35,200 nt of DNA from an uncultured Christensenella sp. (GTDB lineage: Bacteria > Bacillota > Clostridia > Christensenellales > UBA3700). The stretch spans positions 1-35,200 of the forward strand of contig CASDWJ010000021.1 in NCBI GenBank assembly GCA_949284695.1, given 5' to 3'. Shown here one piece after another: positions 1 to 5,693 of the stretch. The notes under the pieces were generated by a model. The model had not been told where the DNA came from. It made no database searches and worked only from the letters and a program-made list of their open reading frames with translations. The number at the start of each line of letters is the position of its first letter. The first letter of the stretch is position 1. The translations under genes and the position numbers were made by a program.

Positions 1-180
1 AACCCAACTTGAACCACGTCTGTACATGGTCTTAACGGTATAAGGATGTGCGTTGATATAAGAAATCATATCTCTTTTTGTCGCCTCATAATCCTTCATA
101 TATCCAAAGTAATCCGTATACTTTACTCTTTCGATAACGTCTGTCTCTGCGTTTTTATGTACAGCATAAATATAGATCAT
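1..180 (-). CDS. Partial small hypothetical protein (N-terminal 60 residues in window)
   Basis: An open frame runs leftward off the window edge from an ATG at 180-178, preceded by a near-perfect ribosome binding site (AAGGAGGACAGTT, then ATG). The visible 60 residues begin MIYIYAVHKNAETDVIERVK and continue as a soluble, charged, tyrosine-rich sequence without a signal peptide or membrane segment. The pattern (short beta-strand opening, then a helix with ISYINAHPYTVKT) is reminiscent of small DUF3892-like proteins common in Firmicutes, but I cannot confirm that. It sits in AT-rich accessory DNA. A strong promoter at 333-360 and a 146-nt foldable leader precede it, so expression probably depends on that leader. 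The C-terminus is outside the window. The existence of the gene is well supported by the start signals; its function is unknown. Confidence 0.75.
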   Translation of the reverse strand, partial: MIYIYAVHKNAETDVIERVKYTDYFGYMKDYEATKRDMISYINAHPYTVKTMYRRGSSWV

Positions 181-212
181 AACTGTCCTCCTTGTTTGTA
201 CTCGGATATAGA

Positions 213-287
213 ACAGCGCAGTTGACAAACATTAAATAATAATGTAAACTATCATTATCCCTATAAGATAGTGTCATTTGACGCTGT
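213..287. ncRNA. Candidate three-way-junction RNA in the leader of the 1-180 gene
   Basis: Four nested Watson-Crick stems are visible. P1 is 213-218 with 282-287 (ACAGCG/CGCTGT). P2 is 223-227 with 272-276 (TGACA/TGTCA). Inside P2 are two hairpins: 229-234 with 240-245 (ACATTA/TAATGT) and 249-253 with 267-271 (CTATC/GATAG, extended by TTAT/ATAA). The stems contain no G-U pairs, so either strand can fold. The minus strand has an obvious promoter (333-360), which makes this a 5' leader. The plus strand has a terminator with a U-run immediately after it (292-318), which would suit a small RNA, but no convincing plus-strand promoter is seen. It matches no riboswitch class I recognise. Confidence 0.4.
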
Positions 288-291
288 CACA

Positions 292-318
292 CCCCGTTGC
301 TGAGCGACGGGGCTTTTT
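292..318 (+). terminator. Terminator-like hairpin with T-run
   Basis: CCCCGT (292-297) pairs with ACGGGG (307-312), followed by C and five T. The T-run makes it an intrinsic terminator for plus-strand transcription, yet no plus-strand gene precedes it in the window. On the minus strand it is the first hairpin of the leader of the 1-180 gene. Confidence 0.5.
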
Positions 319-332
319 AATCCTGTGATTTC

Positions 333-360
333 ATTATAGCACAATAACATTAAAAGTCAA
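333..360 (-). promoter_or_regulatory. Sigma-A type promoter for the leftward gene at 1-180
   Basis: On the minus strand, TTGACT (360-355) and TATAAT (338-333) are separated by 16 nt, and the -10 box is extended (TGC before TATAAT). Transcription would start near 326 and give a leader of about 146 nt before the start codon at 180. An 8-bp dyad (TTATGTTT/AAACATAA, 381-401) lies 21 bp upstream of the -35 box and could be a regulator site. Confidence 0.75.
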
Positions 361-380
361 GGTTTTTTGACGTAAATTTT

Positions 381-401
381 TTATGTTTCAAGTAAACATA
401 A
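381..401. promoter_or_regulatory. Dyad symmetry, possible operator
   Basis: TTATGTTT and AAACATAA form an 8-bp inverted repeat with a 5-nt centre. It sits just upstream of the leftward promoter at 333-360. The rest of 402-590 is AT-rich, and I see no gene or further clear signal in it. Confidence 0.35.
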
Positions 402-616
402 TTACAGTAAACGTTATTTGATTTTCAAAAAATGAAATATTTAAGTTTTTTTGATTTACATTTAATTCAACGTAATTTATGATAACATAATATATCGTAA
501 CTGTCAATATTTTTGATTTTACTATATGAATACTATTTTATTCCTTAATTCGTAACTTCATATAACATCTTTACCTTCTTCATCTAAGTAGCATAGATTT
601 GTGCTTTGCAACCCGT

Positions 617-672
617 GCGTGTGCTTGTCTTAGACAAGTGGCGTCGCTTCGCTCCGCCAGACAAGCACACGC
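617..672. repeat. 14-bp perfect inverted repeat with 28-nt loop
   Basis: GCGTGTGCTTGTCT (617-630) is exactly complementary to 659-672. The left arm overlaps a second dyad, CTTGTCT-T-AGACAAG (624-638 approximately), so the 7-mer AGACAAG occurs twice and can pair alternatively. A related 22-nt sequence recurs at 1727-1748. It lies in a noncoding stretch (181-1042) upstream of the sigma-like gene. Confidence 0.6.
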
Positions 673-695
673 CTGCATAGATTTGGAAGGTCGCA

Positions 696-782
696 GAACG
701 GAAAAGCGAGGTCGAGCGAGATGCCCCGCTGAACCGCTTTGGGCATTTCTCCGCTTTTCGCCCTCTCGCTTATTTTCCGTTT
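696..782. other. Nested stem-loop region, candidate structured RNA or DNA
   Basis: An outer stem joins 697-710 (AACGGAAAA GCGAG) to 765-781 (CTCGC, 3-nt bulge, TTTTCCGTT). Inside it, ATGCCC (721-726) pairs with GGGCAT (741-746). An alternative, mutually exclusive stem pairs GAAAAGCG (701-708) with CGCTTTTC (752-759). No credible coding frame with a ribosome binding site covers it. Farther downstream, up to 1042, only a weak hairpin with T-rich tail at 912-932 (AAAATCC/GGATTTT) and a small hairpin at about 1003-1019 are seen. Confidence 0.4.
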
Positions 783-1042
783 CATTGCGTACCTTATTCC
801 GAATTGCTTATTGGCAAATCATGTGCAATTTGTCTTACGACTTTTCTTTTCCTCCGAATTTGCCTTTTCGTTTGGCATTGTCGCATAATCCTCTCAAAAG
901 TAAACGGTCGTAAAATCCTGCTTTCGGATTTTCCTTTTTCCGTTGACTTTTGCTTTTGACATTTTAACAACGTAACATTTCCCGTCTTATGCTCCTTCCC
1001 TTGCCTGCCGAAAGGCAAATATATTTTTCGGAGGTAAAGAAA

Positions 1043-1663
1043 ATGGAAACAAAAAGAAACTGTTACGATGTGTTAGATGAGGTCATCTCCCCGGATAACG
1101 TAATGAATATCGGTGAGCTTATAGCCTTAAAAACCGTACAAAGACTTGTGCTTATAAAATCGCCGAGAAGCCTTTACGTAGGGCTTGTAAGGGACATCAA
1201 CTACAAGAACGTACCCGGTTACATAATTACAGACGGATACGACCTTGCTCAATCTGCAATTTGCTTTCTGTGCGAACATTACGGAAAGCGAGTTATAGAC
1301 TTATGCTCAGATCCGAAAACGGGTAAAGCCGTAACCGTATACGCTGCATGCAGCAGGATCGTAAGCCATGAAATTTACAAGAGATGGCTTTTCAACAGAA
1401 ATACGAGGGAAATAGATATAAAGAAAGATTGCTACGAGCAGGAATTCTTCGCAGACGATCCGGAAGAATCTTTCAAGAAATGCGCTAAGATCATACGCAC
1501 TATGAAACTTACCAAAGGCGAAAGACAGACTCTGGATTGCTATATAGCCGGTATGCGTTTTGTTGACGTAGCGGATACGTTAAAAATAGACCGCTCCAAC
1601 GTATGGAGAAGACGAGAAAGAATACAGCAGAAATGCCGAAAGGTTTACGAAGAATTGAATTAA
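1043..1663 (+). CDS. Sigma-70 region 4-like helix-turn-helix protein of the accessory element
   Basis: The 206-residue protein starts at ATG 1043, chosen because CGGAGGTAAAGAAA stands directly before it; an in-frame upstream start at 989 has no such site. The C-terminal 55 residues (LTKGERQTLDCYIAGMRFVD, then a helix ending SNVWRRRERIQQK) have the spacing of a sigma-70 region 4 helix-turn-helix: a helix with ERQTLDCY, a turn, and a recognition helix with DRSNVWRRR. The first 140 residues are mixed alpha/beta with several cysteines, match no family I can name, and show no region 2 motif, signal peptide or membrane segment. Sigma-like proteins of this size are frequent next to recombinases in Clostridia mobile elements. 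It may recognise the -35-like motifs in the repeat array at 1825-2090. A terminator follows directly. It could instead be a simple repressor. Confidence 0.7.
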   Translation: METKRNCYDVLDEVISPDNVMNIGELIALKTVQRLVLIKSPRSLYVGLVRDINYKNVPGYIITDGYDLAQSAICFLCEHYGKRVIDLCSDPKTGKAVTVYAACSRIVSHEIYKRWLFNRNTREIDIKKDCYEQEFFADDPEESFKKCAKIIRTMKLTKGERQTLDCYIAGMRFVDVADTLKIDRSNVWRRRERIQQKCRKVYEELN

Positions 1664-1667
1664 ACCG

Positions 1668-1697
1668 AAACGGAGCGAAAATAGCTCCGTTTTTTTA
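1668..1697 (+). terminator. Intrinsic terminator of the sigma-like gene
   Basis: AAACGGAGC (1668-1676) pairs with GCTCCGTTT (1684-1692) around a 7-nt loop and is followed by a run of T. It begins 4 bases after the stop codon, so the sigma-like gene is probably transcribed alone. Confidence 0.85.
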
Positions 1698-1726
1698 TGC
1701 ACAAAAATGGCGTTTGACGATAAGAT

Positions 1727-1793
1727 GTGTGCTTGTCTTGTACAAGTGCGGACGAAAAAAGGCAGTTAGGCGTGCGCTTGGCTATATACAAGT
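1727..1793 (+). repeat. Second and third copies of the 617-640 sequence
   Basis: Positions 1727-1748 match 619-640 with two differences over 22 nt (GTGTGCTTGTCTT, two variable bases, ACAAGTG). A more degenerate copy (GTGCGCTTGGC ... ACAAGT) is at 1772-1793. At 1727 the inner part forms its own dyad, CTTGTACAAG-like. These could be binding sites for an element-encoded protein or remnants of recombination sites. Confidence 0.4.
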
Positions 1794-1824
1794 AAAATCA
1801 TTTTAAGAATTTTCTAAAATAGCC

Positions 1825-2090
1825 TTGACTTTGGCTTTTTTCGTGCCTTTTAAGTGGGGACAAAAAATTTTTTCCAAAAAAAGCGTTTACATTTGCCGTT
1901 TTCGTGGCTAATAAGTGAGGGGGTAAAAATTTTTGAAAAAAGTTACGCAAAAGGGGGTCCCTTTTCGTCATTTTCGTGGCTTATAAGTAGAGGGGTTTTT
2001 CACTTGAAAGCTCTTCTCAAAACATTTGCAAAAAAATTTTTGCAAAAAACCGTGGACTTTTGCCATTCTCGTGGCTAATAAGTGAGGACC
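1825..2090 (+). repeat. Four promoter-like direct repeats upstream of the 50-residue ORF and recombinase
   Basis: Four units of about 36 bp share the same layout: a -35-like hexamer, exactly 17 nt of conserved spacer, a -10-like hexamer and GTGRGG. Hexamers are TTGACT/TTTTAA (unit 1, 1825-1860), TTTACA/TAATAA (unit 2, 1886-1922), TCCCTT/TTATAA (unit 3, 1958-1995) and TGGACT/TAATAA (unit 4, 2053-2090). The spacer consensus is close to TTTGCCRTTYTCGTGGC. Successive -10 boxes are 61, 72 and 95 bp apart. A degenerate relative of the first half (TTGACTTTTGCTTTT) is at 943-957, upstream of the sigma-like gene. The conserved spacer is what sets these apart from ordinary promoters. Confidence 0.6.
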
Positions 2091-2157
2091 TTTTTTGCGA
2101 AGCGGACATTATGTGTCCGGTTTGAATGTTAAAGTGAAGAAAACAAAGGAGGATAAT

Positions 2158-2310
2158 ATGACAAACAAAACTATCGAGGTTATACGCATCGGCAAGCCCG
2201 AACTGAAAAAAGCAGGCAGAACTGAGCAGAATGCTTTCTTCTCAGCCCTTCTCTCCCGTATCGTTGCCCTTCCTAAATCGGATGAGACTCTTTGCGTTCA
2301 GAAGGCATAA
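2158..2310 (+). CDS. Small hypothetical protein, 50 residues
   Basis: The start is fixed by AAAGGAGGATAAT immediately before the ATG at 2158, one of the best ribosome binding sites in the window. The product begins MTNKTIEVIRIGKPELKKAG and contains a short amphipathic helix (NAFFSALLSRIVAL) with no cysteine pair, signal peptide or membrane segment. A hairpin (CGGACA/TGTCCG, about 2102-2118) and the promoter-like repeat array precede it. The recombinase follows 239 nt downstream. Its position suggests an accessory or regulatory peptide of the element, for example a directionality factor, but nothing in the sequence proves this. I do not recognise a family. Confidence 0.6.
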   Translation: MTNKTIEVIRIGKPELKKAGRTEQNAFFSALLSRIVALPKSDETLCVQKA

Positions 2311-2405
2311 GCCGACTTAATCCTATTCAATTAAACGGCTATATGCCGAAGATATATAAGCGATTGCTTTGCCTTTCTTCCGTTCAGCTTAAACGGAAAC
2401 GGTTT

Positions 2406-2448
2406 TTCCGTCAAGGGCAAGGTGCATTGTGAGCAACCCTTGACGGAA
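2406..2448. repeat. 12-bp perfect inverted repeat upstream of the recombinase
   Basis: TTCCGTCAAGGG (2406-2417) is exactly complementary to CCCTTGACGGAA (2437-2448), with a 19-nt loop. It lies about 100 bp before the recombinase start, with no T-run after it. A recombinase or accessory-protein binding site, or a transcript-stability hairpin, are the plausible roles. Confidence 0.55.
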
Positions 2449-2549
2449 TACAGTAAAACGCAAAGGATATTGCCCCGTATCCGTTCCCGTTTACAGTCGC
2501 TTCCGTCGAAAGACAAAACAAAAACTAGACATCAGGAGGTATTCCACCA

Positions 2550-4054
2550 ATGAAAACAGCAGTTATTTATGCCCGTTATTCAAGCGATAGCCAAACAGAG
2601 CAATCTATCGAGGGTCAGCTCAGAGTATGCGAAGACTATGCCAAGTCCCACGATATTGTTATCGTAAACACTTACATCGATCGCGCGATGACAGGCACGA
2701 ACGACAACCGACCCGATTTTCAGCGCATGATAAAAGACAGCAGCCGTAAAGAGTGGGATTTCATTCTTGTTTACAAACTTGACCGGTTCTCTCGAAATAA
2801 GTACGAAACGGCTATCCACAAAAAAGAATTGAAAGACAACGGAGTAAAAGTCGTGTCTGCAACGGAATTTGTGCCCGACACCCCTGAAGGCATTATCTTT
2901 GAAAGTATGCTCGAAGGCTATGCTGAATATTATTCTGCAGAACTATCACAAAAGATAAGACGAGGAACAACGAAAGTAGAAGAAAAGGCAATCTGACAGG
3001 CGGCATTATACCGTACGGCTACAAGAACGTAAACAAAAAGGCAGTGATCGTCCCCGAACACGCAGATGTTGTCAGATATATTTATAGCCAATACTCGGCA
3101 GGAGTTTTCGTCAAAGACATAATTGCAGATCTTTCCGCAAAAGGTATTTTCTATTACGGCAAACCGTTCGTTCAGAATACGATCTATATAATTCTCAAAA
3201 ACGAACGCTATTCCGGCATTTACAGATTCAACGGCGAAGTCTTTGACAACGTCTACCCGCAGATCGTACCCACAGAGATCTTCGAGAAAGTTCGCAAAAA
3301 AGTGAACGAAAACAGATACGGCAAGAAAAGCCTCGAAGTTGACTTTCTGTTACGTCATAAAATAAAATGCGGATACTGCGGTTATTCTGTTATGTCTGAC
3401 AGCGGAACAGCTTATAACGGAGAAAAGAAGTATTATTATAAATGCCGAGGAAGAAAAGCTAAGTTTAACGATTGTCAAAATAAACCTATACGCAAAGAAG
3501 TCCTTGAAAAAATCGTCATAGACAGCATTATAGAAGAATTGAGCGACAAAAGCACCGTGGACTATATCGTAAGTCAGCTTTTGAATATTCAGGAAAATCA
3601 AGCCAAAACGAACGTCGTTCTCAATCTGCTTATAAAAGAAAAACAAACAACGGATACGGCAATCACAAACATTATGACTGCAATAGAAAACGGCGGAAGT
3701 ACATGCACGGCGATGAAGCGCATGAGAGAGCTTGAACAAAGACAAGAAGAATTGCAAAAACTGATTGTCCTAGAAAAAAGCAAGACGCCTGTACTGCTGA
3801 CAGCAGACGATATCCGAAATTACTACGTTCAAGCATTACGGTTAGAGCCGAAACTACTTATCAATTATCTGATAAAGGAAATCATCCTTTATAAAGACAA
3901 AATCGAAATACATTACAACAGCCCCGTGAATATAGGTCCCGATGAAAATCGGGACTTTTCTTTTGCCTCAAAATCAGTTAACTTAAAAATAAAAGTTCCT
4001 TTCAGAAAGCACAAACTCAAAATAAATTATGACGTCAAATCCTTTCTTTTGTAG
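2550..4054 (+). pseudogene. Large serine recombinase, interrupted by a 1-nt frameshift
   Basis: The gene starts at ATG 2550 after CAGGAGGTATTCCACCA. Frame 1 gives the resolvase catalytic domain (YARYSSDSQ near residue 7, catalytic Ser about residue 11; YKLDRFSRN; ELSQKIRRG) and then runs to a stop at 2994-2996. The expected continuation, RGNNESRRKGNLTGG and IPYGYK, is present in another frame and continues to 4054. That part holds the recombinase domain (KGIFYYGKPF, NTIYIILKNERYSGIYRF), a zinc ribbon (Cys pairs near 274/277 and 299/309 of the restored protein) and a coiled-coil tail. Adding one A in the GGAAC at 2964-2968 restores a single 501-residue protein, normal for the family. The loss is either a true inactivating mutation or a sequence error. 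A -1 ribosomal slip is possible, but no canonical heptamer is seen. The enzyme would integrate or excise the element. Confidence 0.85.
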
Positions 4055-4065
4055 GAAAAATCAAG

Positions 4066-4102
4066 AAAAACCCAAACCAAACTCAGTAGTTCGATTTAGG
4101 TT
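4066..4102 (-). terminator. Terminator between ssrA and the recombinase
   Basis: Positions 4069-4083 and 4088-4102 form a 15-bp stem (some G-U pairs on the minus strand) with a 4-nt loop. It is followed on the minus strand by a T-run, directly downstream of the tmRNA 3' end. On the plus strand it is followed by GTTTTC and could also stop the recombinase transcript. Confidence 0.8.
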
Positions 4103-4107
4103 TTCAC

Positions 4108-4452
4108 TGGTGGAGCTGAGGAGAGTTGAACTCCTGTCCAAACGGATTTGCACAACACTTTCTACATACTTATCGGATAATTGAGTTTCCCTTACGATCT
4201 CTGTCCGCAAAGAACGCTTCGGTGAGTCCCTGAATGGCGCGACGCGGATCGGGACGGACCCGCGAAGCCCTGTTCCACTTTCCGATGCCGGTGACGGGGT
4301 CGTGGAGCCCCCGGCCGACAGCTATGCGCGATTACGCAGCAATAGCGACTTGCTTGTTATTAGCGTTTAATTTTAATTTCCGTTTTTACGAAGCCGAGCC
4401 TTCGGTATGCTTATGTTGTCCGCTGTCCGCCTGTCGAATCCGGAACAGCCCC
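4108..4452 (-). ncRNA. ssrA: tmRNA (transfer-messenger RNA)
   Basis: The 345-nt RNA rescues stalled ribosomes together with SmpB. The 5' end GGGGCTGTTCCGGATTCGAC (at 4452) is the conserved tmRNA start. The 3' end carries the T-arm (GGAGTTCAACTCTCC-type) and an encoded CCA at 4110-4108. The first seven bases pair with CAGCTCC before ACCA to close the acceptor stem. The tag reading frame is at 4364-4332: GCT resume codon, then Asn Asn Lys Gln Val Ala Ile Ala Ala and TAA, giving ANNKQVAIAA. The ending fits the usual hydrophobic xALAA-type degradation signal, here AIAA. A consensus promoter precedes it and a strong terminator follows. The accessory element ends within 60 bp of its 3' end, a classical integration position. 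Confidence 0.96.
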
Positions 4453-4462
4453 ATGGGTCTAT

Positions 4463-4491
4463 ATTGTATTATGTTTGAAAAAATTTGTCAA
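4463..4491 (-). promoter_or_regulatory. ssrA promoter
   Basis: On the minus strand, TTGACA (4491-4486), 17 nt of spacer and TACAAT (4468-4463) place the start close to the mature 5' end at 4452. A separate AT-rich inverted repeat (4514-4532, GATATTTT/AAAATATC) lies between this promoter and the end of gerAC, without a clear T-run. Confidence 0.85.
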
Positions 4492-4562
4492 CCGTCGCGC
4501 GGGTCGTATAACTGATATTTTTGTAAAATATCGCCACTTTCAGCGCTCGGCGCGTTGACACG

Positions 4563-5693
4563 TCACTTCACATTGAGGTTTACCGTGATTTTCAGCTCAA
4601 GATCGCCGAGATAATTCTCTCCGCGAGCGAGAAGCCACTCGTCGCCGAAGCGGCGGTATAGTTCCTCTCCCGCATGGAACACGTCGGCGTCGAAATACTT
4701 GCAGACCTCGAAGCAATCGGCAACGGAAGAAATGATATCCGCGCGGATCTGTTCTTCTTCGCTCTCGCTTATGCCGTCCGCTACCGCGTCGGGGCGCACG
4801 AAATATTTCTCGGCGGGACGCACGGAAAAATCGAGTTTTATCCCGACTTCGTCGTACGATAAAGCGGTTTTCGAGCAATCCGTCCTGAGTATCACCGCTT
4901 CTTTTTTGATCCCGTCGTCGCCAATATATGACAAACTGCCCGCGTTGAGCTTCTGCGTGGTATAGCTGAGAGCCGCGCTCTGTCTCCTGCCGAGTCTGAC
5001 AAGATACCCCTCTGCGTTAGTCACCACGACGTGCGAGACGTCGAGAAGTTTCGTCTTTTCGCCGCCCTCGTTCTGACCGAGCATCCCGAACTCGCTCTCT
5101 CTCAGGAAAACGAGCGGCAGGCAAGCGGTCTGCCCGACCTTGCTGACATCCTCGAAATAAGCCTTCAGGCTCGACGGATTCTGACCCGCTTCCTTACGGT
5201 TGGACTGAAGTATCTCGGTCAGATGATATGAGGCGACCTCGTTGATGGGCATCTGCACGGCGAGCAGATCTTTAGCGTCGCCCGCGCTTGCGACAAGCAA
5301 AGTGTTGTCCGTCACGATATCGCTCGTCACGAGAAATTCGAGCACGTCCGTCCTGCCGCTTTTCAAAAATTTATCGCCGAGAATAACGACGTTGGTATGA
5401 GCGAAAGACGCTTTGAGTCCGACAGAATAAGAGAGATTTTCCACGGCTTTCTGAAAGGTCTCTCCCCTCGCGGTATAGACGACGAAGTCGTTCCCCTCTG
5501 ACGCGGAAGAACCGTTTTTGGGGATTATCACCTGCGCGCTTATCACAGTGTCGCCGTTCTCCTCGTCGATACCCAGCCCCACGACTATCGCGCGGTCGAG
5601 AAGATTGATATTGGAAGCGAGCCCGTCAAGAAGCGCGACGACTGCGACGATGACGGCGAGCAATATCCATTTCTTTTTAAGCCGCTTTTTCAT
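4563..5693 (-). CDS. gerAC: Spore germination protein GerAC (Ger(x)C family), lacking the lipobox cysteine
   Basis: The C subunit of a GerA-type nutrient germinant receptor, which sits in the spore inner membrane and triggers germination. The 376-residue product has a basic N-terminus (MKKRLKKKW), one hydrophobic segment (about 10-25), then the family opening LLDRAIVVGLGIDEE, followed by the extracytoplasmic domains typical of Ger(x)C. Usual family members have a lipobox with Cys just before the W-D/N-R stretch; here the equivalent text is ALLDGLASN with no cysteine. The protein is therefore probably held by an uncleaved N-terminal helix. The start at 5693 follows GGGAGGCTCTTT and overlaps the end of gerAB by 17 nt, so the three ger genes are translationally coupled. 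Expression is expected late in the forespore under sigma-G, although I could not find a convincing promoter. Confidence 0.93.
   Translation of the reverse strand: MKKRLKKKWILLAVIVAVVALLDGLASNINLLDRAIVVGLGIDEENGDTVISAQVIIPKNGSSASEGNDFVVYTARGETFQKAVENLSYSVGLKASFAHTNVVILGDKFLKSGRTDVLEFLVTSDIVTDNTLLVASAGDAKDLLAVQMPINEVASYHLTEILQSNRKEAGQNPSSLKAYFEDVSKVGQTACLPLVFLRESEFGMLGQNEGGEKTKLLDVSHVVVTNAEGYLVRLGRRQSAALSYTTQKLNAGSLSYIGDDGIKKEAVILRTDCSKTALSYDEVGIKLDFSVRPAEKYFVRPDAVADGISESEEEQIRADIISSVADCFEVCKYFDADVFHAGEELYRRFGDEWLLARGENYLGDLELKITVNLNVK

Noticed and set aside
599-913. Open frame of 104 codons on the plus strand, and one of 74 codons on the minus strand (794-1018)
   Set aside because: Neither has a ribosome binding site, and the first encodes the arms of the large inverted repeats, with Arg/Ala/Cys-rich text unlike a protein.
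1854-2078. Open frame of 74 codons with the repeated peptide FSWLIS
   Set aside because: The peptide repetition only mirrors the promoter-like DNA repeats. There is no start signal, and the spacing of the DNA copies is not a constant multiple of three.
2960-2972. Programmed -1 frameshift in the recombinase
   Set aside because: The shift point (CGAGGAACAACG) does not contain a canonical slippery heptamer and no strong hairpin was noticed just downstream; a simple deletion or sequence error is the better explanation.
4234-4515. Open frame of 93 codons on the plus strand
   Set aside because: It is entirely antisense to the tmRNA and its promoter.
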